From positions 12,678-76,677 of the forward strand of contig MNTU01000018.1 of assembly GCA_001917125.1 (NCBI GenBank): 64,000 nucleotides of DNA, written 5' to 3'. This DNA is from Azospirillum sp. 47_25 (lineage in GTDB: Bacteria; Pseudomonadota; Alphaproteobacteria; RF32; CAG-239). Below, in pieces: positions 50,959-60,141 of this stretch (position 1 is its first letter; the number at the start of each line of letters is the position of its first letter). Both the position numbers and the translations under genes were made by a program. Under the pieces are notes generated by a model. That model searched no databases, was not told the origin of the DNA, and was given only the letters and a program-made list of their open reading frames with translations.

Positions 50959-51396
50959 ATGAAAAAAATTGCGGTTCTTTCCGCCTTTTGTTTAGCTCTT
51001 TCGGCTTGCACTTCGTTAAGTCACCATGAGCAAAATACCATACGCAGTCTTAATTCTTATGGAATTAGTGTAGATAAACCCGCAGGAGAATGGGAAAGAC
51101 CTGCCAGTCCGGCTGGTGCCGGAGCATTAAATCTTCTGCCGGGGTTTGGCAATTTTTATTTGGCGTCCGGAAATGGCGGTGATGGCGGGCATTATTTATA
51201 TGGCTTTTTAAATTTGCTCACTTGGCCTATTTCAGTTGTTTGGGGAATTCCGGAGGCTGCGATTGATGCCGAAACCATTAATGAGCGGGAGTTGGTTTAT
51301 TATTATACTTTTGACGAATCAGGTAAAGAAGCGTTAAAGGCCAAAGGATTAAAACTTACAGCATCGGGACGATTGGTTCCGCTTGATGAAAAATAA
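50959..51396 (+). CDS. Predicted outer-membrane/periplasmic lipoprotein
   Basis: The product has 145 residues with a lipoprotein signal (KKIAVLSAFCLALSAC, lipobox LSAC at Cys 17). The mature part contains a Gly/Pro-rich patch with a hydrophobic turn (GAGALNLLPGFGNFYLASGNGGDGGHYLYGFLNLLTWPISVVWGIPEAA), as in small surface lipoproteins with TM2-like hairpins, then a mixed tail. Family not recognised. AAAGG precedes the ATG, which lies only ~20 bases after the terminator of structured RNA 3. Confidence 0.75.
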   Translation: MKKIAVLSAFCLALSACTSLSHHEQNTIRSLNSYGISVDKPAGEWERPASPAGAGALNLLPGFGNFYLASGNGGDGGHYLYGFLNLLTWPISVVWGIPEAAIDAETINERELVYYYTFDESGKEALKAKGLKLTASGRLVPLDEK

Positions 51397-51400
51397 AAAG

Positions 51401-51424
51401 AAAGGCGGCAGGAAGCCGCCTTTT
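51401..51424. terminator. Bidirectional terminator
   Basis: AAAGGCGGC with GCCGCCTTT and T-runs on both strands, between the converging lipoprotein and membrane-protein genes. Confidence 0.85.
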
Positions 51425-51430
51425 GACTGG

Positions 51431-51775
51431 TTATTTGGCCAGAATTATTTTCAGCAGGTTGAGAAAATAAACAACTATCAGGAAAGCCGCCGCCCGATAG
51501 AGAATTGTGTAGATCCCTGCCCCATGGCCAATCACAAAATATTGGATAATTAAAGATGCAATCAGTGCGCAGGCAAGATTAATCAGCCAATAGCGCCCGT
51601 TTCCCATAAAGATAAAGGCGCAGACGGCTGCCGGTCCGAAAACCAAAGGATTGGCGACCATTTTGCCGATGGTGTGGTAAGCAGAGGTTATCAGCGAGAT
51701 GTGCATGAAAAAACCGGCCAAAATCAGAATGATGCCGGCAGCTAAAATATAAAGATAAGTCTGTTTTTTGCTCAT
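51431..51775 (-). CDS. Small integral membrane protein, hypothetical
   Basis: The product is 114 residues and nearly all membrane helices (about four: YLYILAAGIILILAGFFMHI, PLVFGPAAVCAFIFMG, LINLACALIASLIIQYFVIG, LYRAAAFLIVVYFLNLLKIIL). No family is recognised. It is a single gene on the minus strand. Confidence 0.65.
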   Translation of the reverse strand: MSKKQTYLYILAAGIILILAGFFMHISLITSAYHTIGKMVANPLVFGPAAVCAFIFMGNGRYWLINLACALIASLIIQYFVIGHGAGIYTILYRAAAFLIVVYFLNLLKIILAK

Positions 51776-51882
51776 TTACGTTCTCCGTGGTGTCATCATA
51801 AATAAGTTTTAATTTAGGCTTTTGGACGCTAAAAGCAAGGCTGTTTGCGCAGCTTTGCACAGCTGCCGGCGTGGTGTATAAA

Positions 51883-51910
51883 AAAACCACCGAAAGGTTT
51901 CGGTGGTTCA
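51883..51910 (-). terminator. Terminator of the outer-membrane barrel gene
   Basis: AACCACCGAAA with TTTCGGTGGTT; on the minus strand a T-run follows. Confidence 0.8.
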
Positions 51911-51927
51911 TAGAATGGCAGAAAGGT

Positions 51928-52515
51928 TTAGAAAGTGTAACGAATACCGGCGGTTACTTCTTTCAGATTGTCAACGGCTTTGGTGCCGATGTAGCTGTAA
52001 CGGCCGACGACACGGGCAGCCCAGTTTTCATTAAAGTCATACTGAGCACCGATACCGGCGCGATAACCGACGCGGGTCCAGGTGTCTTTGTCTCCGGCGC
52101 CTTTGACTTCGAGGTCATAGTTGGCCAAACCGATTGTTCCCAAGAGGTTGAAACCACTGCAGCCAACCGGCATATAGCCATAGAGGTCTAAACCGTAAGC
52201 GTTGAATTTGGTTTTGGCTTTGTGAGCCAGGCCGTCAACATAGTAACGGTCGCCCTTACGGGTTGCCGACTGCTGGTAGAAGGCTTCCAGGCTGGTGTAA
52301 TCGCCGAGTTTAATACCGGCATTGATAACGCCCGAATTGTAGTTGTCTTTGAGGAGATTGCTCTTTTCCAGGCGGCTCGCTTCTCCTTTGAAGTCAGCTT
52401 TTGAATAAACATAATCCAAACCGATGTAAGGTTTTAAGTCTGATGAAATATTCATAGCGTTGGCATTATAAGAAAAGATGCAGGCAACACCAGCTAACAA
52501 TAATGTTTTCTTCAT
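51928..52515 (-). CDS. Outer-membrane beta-barrel protein
   Basis: The product has 195 residues: a signal peptide (KKTLLLAGVACIFSYNANA) and an eight-strand-like barrel with alternating hydrophobic residues (DLKPYIGLDYVYSKADF, SGVINAGIKLGDYTSLEAFYQQS, GYRAGIGAQYDFNENWAARVVGRYSYIG) ending in the outer-membrane targeting phenylalanine (VTAGIRYTF). It belongs to the OmpA-barrel/OMP_b-brl group. GGAG before 52515 fixes the start. Confidence 0.88.
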   Translation of the reverse strand: MKKTLLLAGVACIFSYNANAMNISSDLKPYIGLDYVYSKADFKGEASRLEKSNLLKDNYNSGVINAGIKLGDYTSLEAFYQQSATRKGDRYYVDGLAHKAKTKFNAYGLDLYGYMPVGCSGFNLLGTIGLANYDLEVKGAGDKDTWTRVGYRAGIGAQYDFNENWAARVVGRYSYIGTKAVDNLKEVTAGIRYTF

Positions 52516-52699
52516 GTTTAAAACTCCATTTATAAATAGGTTTTGCAATGTAATTACTTAATTTTCTTATGAAATTGTGGTAAAGACTGCAATTTCGACT
52601 ATTGATATAACTTTGGATAATTGGTTTTAAAGGGTGGCAGTTAAAAAAAACGGTGCTAGTGTGATAAAAAGTTGAAATAACAGAAAGGTTTTAAGCAAA

Positions 52700-53341
52700 A
52701 TGTCATTCGTCTGTCCCGATAAAAACTGTCGTAACTGCCCGCGTCTGATAGCTTTTCGCGAGGGAAACATTGTCAAGTTTCCGACTTATTACAACGGTCC
52801 GGTTGAGCCGTTCGGTTCTCTGGATGCAGAGATTCTGGTGGTAGGACTGGCTCCGGGACTAAACGGGGCGAATCAGACCAATCGTCCGTTTACCAATGAC
52901 TATGCGGGAGATGTGCTCTACCCTATTCTGAAAAAATACGGCTTTGCCAAGGGAGGTTATCAAAAACGCAAAGATGACGGTTTTGAACTGATAAACGTGC
53001 GGATTACCAATTCCGTCCGTTGTGTGCCGCCGCAAAACAAAGTTACCGGCGATGAGGTGAAAGCCTGCGGCAGTTATCTTATTCAGGAAATTGAGAATAT
53101 GCCGAACTTAAAGATTATCCTGACGTTGGGAAGTGTGGCGCATAATGCGGTTTTGGGGGTTCTGGGTTATCGCAAGGCCGGGTTTAAGTTTGCCCATAAT
53201 GCGTTGCACCGTTTGGAGAAGCATAATCTGTGGATGCTTAACTCTTATCATACGTCGCGTTATAATATTAATACCGGTGTGTTGACCTATGAAATGTTTG
53301 AGGATGTTATCCGCCATATTCAGGATTTATTGTCCAAATAA
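52700..53341 (+). CDS. Uracil-DNA glycosylase, family 5 (UdgB-like)
   Basis: The 213-residue protein starts with cysteines CPDKNCRNCPRL that would bind an iron-sulfur cluster. Motif A VVGLAPGLNGANQTNRPFTNDYAG and the later SYHTSRYNINTG match UdgB-type glycosylases, though the usual HPS is HTS here. It removes uracil (and perhaps hypoxanthine) from DNA for base-excision repair. Confidence 0.85.
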   Translation: MSFVCPDKNCRNCPRLIAFREGNIVKFPTYYNGPVEPFGSLDAEILVVGLAPGLNGANQTNRPFTNDYAGDVLYPILKKYGFAKGGYQKRKDDGFELINVRITNSVRCVPPQNKVTGDEVKACGSYLIQEIENMPNLKIILTLGSVAHNAVLGVLGYRKAGFKFAHNALHRLEKHNLWMLNSYHTSRYNINTGVLTYEMFEDVIRHIQDLLSK

Positions 53342-53428
53342 GAAAAATTATATTGATTTTTGTCTAAAAATGTGCATAATGGGAGTAATTTCCAAATTAT
53401 GGTGTATTTACTTTAAATAAATTTAAAT

Positions 53429-54082
53429 ATGAAACGATTAATTTTAACCCAGCAGCAGCTGGCCGATGCTTATGCCGTGCCTGTCAAGTCTTCAATTTAT
53501 CAGTATTTTCTCGGATTGTCCGACCGTAAAGAAAAAATGATCGGTTTGATTATCGGGGAATATGAGTTTTTTGATGACGGGGATATTGAGTATAAGGAGC
53601 ATGATTTCAAAGAAATCATTGTATCAGAAGAAACCATGAAAGCATGGAAACTGTCGCGCAAAGCTTCGGGGCAGACCCCTCTGATGTTCACTGACTGTTA
53701 TTTTTCTTTGGTTTCGCTCCGGACGCTTGAGGATTTAGCGGTTGGAAATTTGGCCGAAGCGGCTGCAGAACTGGTAAAAAATCATGAAAAGCAGCTGGGA
53801 CTGAAAATTACCCGGGCAGATTATTTTGAGGACGGTGTTTGCTTTAGAGATTCCTTTATTTTAAAAGAAGGAAGCCTTTATGAGCAGCGGTCGCTTAAAA
53901 ATTTGGGCGAAGACAGCCCTTATGTCTGCGGACCGGCCGCTTTGTCCTGGATTGATGAACGTATCAGCGAAGGCTGTGAGCGTTTTATTCTTGATGCGGA
54001 CAAGGGTGAACTTGCCGTTCCTGACGAGAATACAAGCTTTCTGCCCTTGCGGACGTTTGCCGTTTGGGGTGTGAGTATTTAA
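53429..54082 (+). CDS. Hypothetical protein, paralogue of 54651-55391
   Basis: The 217-residue product is soluble, without signal or membrane helix. Its first half (LIIGEYEFFDDGDIEYKEHDFKEIIVSEETMKAWKLSRKASG) resembles the first part of the protein at 54651 (CVGELRYFSDGSKDMLEYAVPQK.. and KAKDCRDVAGKG), and both end with an aromatic domain. No known family. No Shine-Dalgarno sequence is visible before the ATG. Confidence 0.6.
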   Translation: MKRLILTQQQLADAYAVPVKSSIYQYFLGLSDRKEKMIGLIIGEYEFFDDGDIEYKEHDFKEIIVSEETMKAWKLSRKASGQTPLMFTDCYFSLVSLRTLEDLAVGNLAEAAAELVKNHEKQLGLKITRADYFEDGVCFRDSFILKEGSLYEQRSLKNLGEDSPYVCGPAALSWIDERISEGCERFILDADKGELAVPDENTSFLPLRTFAVWGVSI

Positions 54083-54113
54083 AAAATTAATTAATCCGTA
54101 AAATACAATTATT

Positions 54114-54521
54114 ATGACAACGACAACATTTGAATTCGGCTACCTTTTCGGCGGCGTTGAAAACATTTCATTTAACGATAAAATTGCAGCAATAACCCAA
54201 GCTCACAAACAGGGCTATTCCTATGTGGTTGAACGCAGGGAAACGTTTGACGAAGGCGAAAGAGAGGTTGAACTCAGGCTTATCGGCTGGGGGTTTGTGC
54301 AAGTGATCAACAAGGAAAATCTGATTCAGAAATTTGAGGACAAACAGTCCACGGTTGAACAAATCAGAGCCAGAGAAGATAACGAAAAGAAATTCGTTTA
54401 CTGCTCATACGACAACAGCATTGCCGATTGGGAAGACAAACGGAACTTTATGGAGGCAGATGTCTTTACAAGTATTGAAATTCTGCCGAAAGCAACGCTC
54501 AAAAAATTGATTTACGGTTAA
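54114..54521 (+). CDS. Hypothetical 135-residue protein
   Basis: A soluble alpha/beta protein, no family recognised (FEFGYLFGGVENISFNDKIAAITQAHKQGYSYVVERRETFDEGEREVELRLIGWGFVQVINKENL). It lies between the two paralogues at 53429 and 54651, and also lacks a ribosome site. A strong terminator follows at 54542-54567. Confidence 0.6.
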   Translation: MTTTTFEFGYLFGGVENISFNDKIAAITQAHKQGYSYVVERRETFDEGEREVELRLIGWGFVQVINKENLIQKFEDKQSTVEQIRAREDNEKKFVYCSYDNSIADWEDKRNFMEADVFTSIEILPKATLKKLIYG

Positions 54522-54541
54522 AAGCCGCATTTCCTTTTTCA

Positions 54542-54567
54542 GACCGGGATTTTCCCGGTCTTTTTTT
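54542..54567 (+). terminator. Rho-independent terminator
   Basis: GACCGGG with CCCGGTC followed by seven T. Confidence 0.9.
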
Positions 54568-54650
54568 GTCAAAATAAACCTTGCTTATTGGAAAAATTTG
54601 GCTAAAATAGCGGTAAATTTATATTATTAACTTTTAAAAAATTAAGAATT

Positions 54651-55391
54651 ATGGCTGAAATTATTTTTTCTCAGAGACTATACAGCGATCTCAAAGAGCG
54701 TCGTTTGTATGCCAGTTTGCAGGAAGCTTTTACCGCTGATTTGAAAAACCGAAAAGACGAACTCGGCGCTTTGTGTGTCGGCGAACTCCGTTATTTCAGC
54801 GACGGAAGCAAGGATATGCTGGAATATGCCGTCCCGCAAAAAACATCGGTTTTGACGGCTGATTTTCAAAAAGCAAAAGACTGCCGTGATGTGGCGGGAA
54901 AAGGAAAGCCTGTTTTTGCCGATAACATGATGTTTGCCGGCACGAATGAGGACTGCGTGGTGGTTGATACCCCTTCCCTTTCTCAGGCTTGCAAAGTTTT
55001 GCTGAATAACCTGAACGAGTTGAACCGTATTTCCATTCACCGGATGACGTTTGGTACCAAAGGCTTTTCAACCCGGATTGAAAAAGGAATCCAGCTGTTT
55101 ATTGAGCCGTATTATTTCTGGACAATCGACGAAGTTCGTGAAAACTGCCGGAAAGAAGTGTTTGAAGAAGCTCAACGTTATTCTGAGCTCGGATATAACT
55201 TGTTCGGCGGCCGTTCAAGCGATGAAGTGGTTTGCTTGTTGGGGGACTGTTATATTCTGCCGCAGGAGGTTTTTGAGGCCTGGGCTGATTATAAGGCTCC
55301 CAGACGGTCTAAACCGATACCGCAGCCTCTGCAGGCCGAGCAGTACATCTATTTGGACCTGACGGCAAACAGCGGCGGTTTGCTGAACTGA
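54651..55391 (+). CDS. Hypothetical protein, paralogue of 53429-54082
   Basis: 246 residues, soluble. It shares with its neighbour the order: N-terminal SQRLYSDL-type helix, GELRYFSDGS turn, a segment ending in VFADNMMF, and NELNRISIHRMTFGTK aligned with the LKITRADYFEDG part. The end (PIPQPLQAEQYIYLDLTANSGG) is proline-rich. Not assigned to any known family; the pair suggests a lineage-specific expansion. No Shine-Dalgarno sequence is seen. Confidence 0.55.
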   Translation: MAEIIFSQRLYSDLKERRLYASLQEAFTADLKNRKDELGALCVGELRYFSDGSKDMLEYAVPQKTSVLTADFQKAKDCRDVAGKGKPVFADNMMFAGTNEDCVVVDTPSLSQACKVLLNNLNELNRISIHRMTFGTKGFSTRIEKGIQLFIEPYYFWTIDEVRENCRKEVFEEAQRYSELGYNLFGGRSSDEVVCLLGDCYILPQEVFEAWADYKAPRRSKPIPQPLQAEQYIYLDLTANSGGLLN

Positions 55392-55494
55392 GCTTATGAC
55401 GGGAGCCGGGTTTCCGGCTCTTTGTTTTGCCGTTGACGCAGTGAGAGAAACCGAATATAGTTTAATAAATGTTTATCTTAATATATGTGCAGTT

Positions 55495-56025
55495 ATGGCT
55501 ACGATTAAAAAGTTTATGAAAATCAGCGGGCAAATGAAAAATTTGCAGCGCAGCGGCTGGGTTTATCACAAAATTGAAAATCCGGAAAGCGATGCCGCCC
55601 ACTCTTGGAGTTTGAGCCTTTTGGTGCAGTTGTATGCTCCGGCGGAGCTGGATTTGTGCAAATGTCTGAAAATGGCCAATATCCATGATTTAGCGGAGAT
55701 CTATGTCGGCGATTTTACCCCCGGCAGCGGGATCGCTCCAGAGAAAAAACATGAATTGGAAACCGATGCAATGCGGCGGCTGGTTAAAGAACTGGACTAC
55801 CCCGAACTGGCGGAACTGTTTGCCGAATTTGAAGGACAGAAAACGCCGGAAGCCGTGTTTGTCCGCAATATGGACAAGCTTGATGCCGTTATTCAGGCGC
55901 GTTATTATGATGAGACGCAGACTTACGGCGGCAGATTGTTTGAAGAATTTTACAATTATGCCGAAGAAAAAATTACTCATCCGCAGGTGCTGAGCCTGTT
56001 GAGAGAACTGAAAAAACAAGCGTGA
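55495..56025 (+). CDS. HD-domain hydrolase (YfbR-like 5'-nucleotidase type)
   Basis: The 176-residue protein has the HD pattern AHSWSLSLLVQLYAP (first His), MANIHDLAEIYVGDFTPG (HD pair), and VRNMDKLDAVIQARYY (final Asp). It belongs to the HD_3 group, which hydrolyses deoxynucleoside monophosphates. The chosen start at 55495 gives a normal family N-terminus (MATIKKFMKISGQMKNLQRS); the frame upstream is not typical. Confidence 0.8.
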   Translation: MATIKKFMKISGQMKNLQRSGWVYHKIENPESDAAHSWSLSLLVQLYAPAELDLCKCLKMANIHDLAEIYVGDFTPGSGIAPEKKHELETDAMRRLVKELDYPELAELFAEFEGQKTPEAVFVRNMDKLDAVIQARYYDETQTYGGRLFEEFYNYAEEKITHPQVLSLLRELKKQA

Positions 56026-56031
56026 AAGAAG

Positions 56032-56060
56032 AAGCCCCGGAAAATCCGGGGCTTTGTTTT
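56032..56060. terminator. Bidirectional terminator between the HD gene and the rnf operon
   Basis: AAGCCCCGG with CCGGGGCTT and a T-run (plus). It ends both convergent transcripts. Confidence 0.85.
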
Positions 56061-56634
56061 AACGGCTGATACCGGAGAAGCCCATAAATGCCATCGACAA
56101 CAGGGCCGCGGTTATCAGGGCAATCGGCACGCCCTGAAGCGCTTTGGGTATCGGTGCGGCGCTCAGCCTTTCCCTGATGCCGGCAAATAAGACTATTGCC
56201 AGCGTGAAGCCCATGGCATTGGCCAGGCTGTAGCAAACGGCGGAAAGCAGGCCAAAATCTTTCTGGATGGCCAGGATTGCCACGCCCAGAACGGCGCAAT
56301 TGGTGGTAATTAACGGCAGAAAAATACCCAGAGCCTGATATAGCAGCGGAGATGTCTTATGCAAAATAATTTCCACCATCTGCACCAGAGCGGCGATAAC
56401 CAGTATGAAGACGACGGTTATCATAAATGTCAGGCGGTTCGGTACCAGCAGCTGATAATAGATCAGGTGGGTGGCAATGGCCGAAATTGTCATAACGAAC
56501 ATAACGGCAAACCCCATGCCCAAAGCCGTGGAAATCTTTTTAGAGACGCCGAGGAAAGGACAGATTCCCAAGAACTGCGACAAAACAATGTTATTTACAA
56601 AGATTGCGGCAATAAAAATCATTACATAACTCAT
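56059..56634 (-). CDS. rnfA: RNF electron transport complex subunit RnfA
   Basis: The 191-residue subunit has six helices and the conserved NNIVLSQFLGICPFLGVSKK, LGIFLPLITTNCAVLGVAIL and C-terminal MAFMGFSG. RnfA and RnfE form the membrane core with an iron-sulfur cluster between them. It is the last gene of the operon. Confidence 0.96.
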   Translation of the reverse strand: MSYVMIFIAAIFVNNIVLSQFLGICPFLGVSKKISTALGMGFAVMFVMTISAIATHLIYYQLLVPNRLTFMITVVFILVIAALVQMVEIILHKTSPLLYQALGIFLPLITTNCAVLGVAILAIQKDFGLLSAVCYSLANAMGFTLAIVLFAGIRERLSAAPIPKALQGVPIALITAALLSMAFMGFSGISR

Positions 56635-56635
56635 C

Positions 56636-57229
56636 TTATTTTCTCCGCAGCCAGTTGAAGACGACGATTAATCCAGCCAGAGCCAGAAAGGCTCCCGGCG
56701 GCATGATAAAGAGCAAAACCGGGTAAGCGTCTTCGCCGACGAAACTAAAGCCGAAAGCGCTTCCCGCCCCCAGAATTTCCCGTATCAGTCCCAAGGCCAG
56801 CAACGCCCAGGTGAAGCCGAGTCCCATTCCCAATGCGTCAAGGACGGATTGTCCGACAGTGTTGCGGGAGGCAAAGGCTTCGGCCCGTCCGAGAATAATA
56901 CAGTTGACGACAATCAGAGGAATATAAATGCCGAGGGCGGCGTGCAAGGCAGGAAAATAAGCGGCCATCAGGAGTTCCACGACGGTTACGAAAGAGGCAA
57001 TGATGGTAATATAGCACGGAATGCGAATGGCGGCCGGAATGAAATTTTTAACGGCGGAGACGGCCGTGTTGGAAAGGAGAAGCACAAACAATGTGGCCAG
57101 TCCCATACCCAGGCCGTTGAGCGCGGAAGTGGTTACCCCCAAAGTCGGGCACATGCCGAGCAGCATAACCAGTGTCGGATTTTCACGAATCAGGCCGCGG
57201 GTAAAATTTTGGTAACTTGGTGAGTTCAT
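56636..57229 (-). CDS. rnfE: RNF complex subunit RnfE
   Basis: The 197-residue paralogue of RnfA has [34 protein letters not shown] and [23 protein letters not shown]. With RnfA it makes the inverted membrane pair. The stop is followed by the rnfA start with little spacing. Confidence 0.96.
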   Translation of the reverse strand: MNSPSYQNFTRGLIRENPTLVMLLGMCPTLGVTTSALNGLGMGLATLFVLLLSNTAVSAVKNFIPAAIRIPCYITIIASFVTVVELLMAAYFPALHAALGIYIPLIVVNCIILGRAEAFASRNTVGQSVLDALGMGLGFTWALLALGLIREILGAGSAFGFSFVGEDAYPVLLFIMPPGAFLALAGLIVVFNWLRRK

Positions 57230-57232
57230 GGC

Positions 57233-57811
57233 TTAAATTCCCGTACTGAATTTGTTATAAGCGTCATAGGCTTTCTGAATGGCATCGATGACGGCCCGGG
57301 AGCTGATGGTTGCCGCGGTAACGGCGTCTATCTCGCCGCCGTCCTGTTTAACCTTAAACAGGTGCTTTTTGGGGCGGATGCCGGCAAACTGTTCTTTGAA
57401 CCGAGGTTCGCTGACTTTGGTCCCCAGCCCGGGGGTTTCATTGCTGTGTATGACTTTATAGCCGCTGACGGTGCCGTCAAGAAAGAAACCGACAATCAGT
57501 TCCATTTTGCCGCCGAAGCCTTTATTGGTCGAGGTTTTGATCGCAACGCCGCTGATGGTGCCGTTGCGTCGGGCGGGAAACAAAACCAGACGTTCTTTGC
57601 CGTCAGCCGTGTTGATATATGTTTTTTCCTGAAACGGATCATTGTCAAAACCGCCGTAGATAACTTCGGCAACAGCTTCCAGTTCTTTGGCTTCTCCGGC
57701 TTTTTTTATCGGTTCGCGGGTTATGGCATAGACCCAGGCTAAAACAGCCGCGGAACCACAGGCAACAACCAGCATCACGAAAACAAGTTTGGCGAGAGAG
57801 GTTTGTTTCAT
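57233..57811 (-). CDS. rnfG: RNF complex subunit RnfG (covalent FMN)
   Basis: This 192-residue subunit has an N-terminal helix (KLVFVMLVVACGSAAVLAWVY) and an FMN-binding domain with the attachment motif DAVTAATISSRAV, where Thr is flavinylated by ApbE (encoded in the same operon). It passes electrons on the periplasmic side. Confidence 0.95.
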   Translation of the reverse strand: MKQTSLAKLVFVMLVVACGSAAVLAWVYAITREPIKKAGEAKELEAVAEVIYGGFDNDPFQEKTYINTADGKERLVLFPARRNGTISGVAIKTSTNKGFGGKMELIVGFFLDGTVSGYKVIHSNETPGLGTKVSEPRFKEQFAGIRPKKHLFKVKQDGGEIDAVTAATISSRAVIDAIQKAYDAYNKFSTGI

Positions 57812-57813
57812 GT

Positions 57814-58803
57814 TTATCTCCTCCGGGTTCCGTAAACACGCTGCGGGGTTAATTTGTCAATCAGCGGCACAAAGGCGTTCATAATCAAAATTGCAAAGGA
57901 AACGCCTTCGGGATAAGCGCTGTAAAAACGGATGACATAAGTCAGAATGCCGCAGCCGACGGCAAAGATAACCTGGCCTTTGCGGGTCATGGGCGTGGTT
58001 ACATAGTCCGTCGCCATGAAAAAAGCCCCGAGCAGCAGGCCGCCGGAGAGCAAATGAGTAACCGGCTCAAAACGGATATCATCAGTGTTCAGCCAGGTGA
58101 CGGCGGTCAGCAGGAAAAAGGTTGATACATAATAAAAAGGAATGTGCCAGGTAATTACCCGCCGCCAGAGCAGATACAGCAATCCCAGGAAGAGTGCCAG
58201 CGCCGAGACTTCACCCAGGCAGCCGCCCATGTTACCGATCAGCATTTGTCCGTAATCCGGCAGAGACGACGCAGCATTTCGGAATGCGGCAGACCCCGTA
58301 TCATTGATGTGTTTAAGGATGTTTAACGTTGTGGGAGCCGTTTCGGCGTCGATATTCATAAAATTAAGAAAATCAGGCTTGGGCCAGGTGGTCATTTGTA
58401 CGGGAAAGGAAATAAACAGAAAGACACGTCCGGCCAGTGCGGGATTGAAAATATTTTTTCCCAATCCGCCGAATGCCATTTTGGTTATACCGATGGCAAC
58501 AAATGCACCGACTAAAATCATCCAGGCAGGCATGCTGCTGGGCAGGTTGAATGCCAGCAAAACGCCGGTAATCATTGCAGAGCAGTCCCTGATCGTATTG
58601 GCTGTTTTGAGCAGATAGCGGGTAATAAGATATTCAAACATGACGCAGGCGGCAACAGACGTCAGCAATACTTTCAAAGCGCCGATACCGAACATCAGCA
58701 AGGCAACGATAATTGCAGGCGTGAGGGCGATTAAAACATCCCGCATCAGGCTCTGCGTGGTTACCGGAGAAAAAATGTGAGGCGTGGTTGAAATTTTCAG
58801 CAT
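57814..58803 (-). CDS. rnfD: RNF complex subunit RnfD (covalent FMN)
   Basis: The 329-residue NqrB/RnfD-type protein has many helices and the FMN attachment motif ATDYVTTPMTRKGQ (Thr in the SGAT-like position). Other family marks are GGLGKNIFNPALAGRVFLF and FYSAYPEGVSFAILIMNAFVPLID. It forms part of the ion pathway. Confidence 0.95.
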   Translation of the reverse strand: MLKISTTPHIFSPVTTQSLMRDVLIALTPAIIVALLMFGIGALKVLLTSVAACVMFEYLITRYLLKTANTIRDCSAMITGVLLAFNLPSSMPAWMILVGAFVAIGITKMAFGGLGKNIFNPALAGRVFLFISFPVQMTTWPKPDFLNFMNIDAETAPTTLNILKHINDTGSAAFRNAASSLPDYGQMLIGNMGGCLGEVSALALFLGLLYLLWRRVITWHIPFYYVSTFFLLTAVTWLNTDDIRFEPVTHLLSGGLLLGAFFMATDYVTTPMTRKGQVIFAVGCGILTYVIRFYSAYPEGVSFAILIMNAFVPLIDKLTPQRVYGTRRR

Positions 58804-58815
58804 GGTCCAATAGCC

Positions 58816-60141
58816 TTATTTACGTTTTTTGAATTCATATTTGCCCAGTTTGCAATAGTCCAGAAGCGGAACTTTGGCCGGACAAGTATAGGCACAGGAG
58901 CCGCATTCGATGCAGTCCATAACGTGAAGTTCGCGGAGGCGAGAGGTGTCGTTGCGCCGCAGATCGGAAGCTATGTTGAACGGCAACAGTCCGACGGGGC
59001 AGACTTCGGCGCATTTGCCGCAGCGGATGCAGCAGCTTTCGTCCGGTTTGAGAGCTTCGGCGGCAGACAAAACAAGCAGCCCCGAGGTCAGTTTGGTTAT
59101 CGGGGTTTGCAGGTTGGGAACCGCCGTTCCCATCATCGGCCCGCCGAAAAGCAATTTGCCGATTTCTGCTTTGCGGGTTTGTGCCAAATCCAAAATATAT
59201 TCCGCCGGCGTCCCTACCCTGACCCGGTAATTTCCCGGTGTGGTAAGTGCGGTGTTTCCGCTTACGGTAAGAATTCGTTCGTAGAGAGGTTTGTGTTTCA
59301 TAACCGCTTCATAGACGGCAAAGACGGTGGCAACGTTTTGAACGATGCAGCCGGCATCTATCGGCAGCCTTCCCGAAGGCACCTCTCTGCCGGTGATGGC
59401 GTTAATCAGCTGGCGTTCGCCGCCCTGAGGGTATTTGCTCTTGCAGACCCGGACATTGACGCCAATGTAGCTTTTGCTTATTTTCGTGAGTTTTTCGATT
59501 GCCTGCGGTTTGTTTTCGTCAATGGCAATGACGGCGTTTTGGATTCCGAGCGCTTTATTGATGATTTTGGCACCGATGATGATTTGTTCCGCCTTTTCAA
59601 GCATTAAAGCTCCGTCCGCAGTCAGATAGGGTTCGCATTCGATAGCGTTGACAATCAGACAGTCGGCTTTTTTATTTTCGGGGAGCTCGGTTTTTATCGG
59701 AGTCGGATAACCGGCGCCGCCCATACCGACAATTCCAGCTTTGCGGATGGCGGAGATAATTTCTTCCCGGGAGGCCGTTATCTCTTTGACAATGTCGCTG
59801 CCGGTGTCAATGCCTGTTTCAAATTCGTCCGGCGCGGTTTTGATGACGACGGTCAGTTCCTGATAGCCGCTGCTTCCCGGCATTTCTTCAATTTTAACGA
59901 TTTCTCCGGCAACGGAAGAGTGAACGTCAGCGGAAACGACACCGTCGGCGGCGGCAAGCAGTGTTCCGATTTTTACTTTGTCGCCTTTGGTCTTTTGGAG
60001 AACAGCCGGAGCACCGATATGCTGCCTGACCGGAATATAGACCAATTCGGGGACTCCGGCGTCGATAATCGGGCTTAAAGCGGATATTTTGTGTTTATCA
60101 AGGTGGATACCGCCGATTTGGAATGTTTTTTTATGCGTCAT
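58816..60141 (-). CDS. rnfC: RNF complex subunit RnfC (NADH-binding)
   Basis: The 441-residue peripheral subunit has an N-terminal RnfC/HlyD-like region, the NADH/FMN fold GIVGMGGAGYPTPIKTELP, SLBB-type segments and two [4Fe-4S] motifs: CCIRCGKCAEVCPVGLLP and DCIECGSCAYTCPAKVP. It is the NAD+ reducing end of the complex. It overlaps rnfB by 11 bases. Confidence 0.96.
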   Translation of the reverse strand: MTHKKTFQIGGIHLDKHKISALSPIIDAGVPELVYIPVRQHIGAPAVLQKTKGDKVKIGTLLAAADGVVSADVHSSVAGEIVKIEEMPGSSGYQELTVVIKTAPDEFETGIDTGSDIVKEITASREEIISAIRKAGIVGMGGAGYPTPIKTELPENKKADCLIVNAIECEPYLTADGALMLEKAEQIIIGAKIINKALGIQNAVIAIDENKPQAIEKLTKISKSYIGVNVRVCKSKYPQGGERQLINAITGREVPSGRLPIDAGCIVQNVATVFAVYEAVMKHKPLYERILTVSGNTALTTPGNYRVRVGTPAEYILDLAQTRKAEIGKLLFGGPMMGTAVPNLQTPITKLTSGLLVLSAAEALKPDESCCIRCGKCAEVCPVGLLPFNIASDLRRNDTSRLRELHVMDCIECGSCAYTCPAKVPLLDYCKLGKYEFKKRK

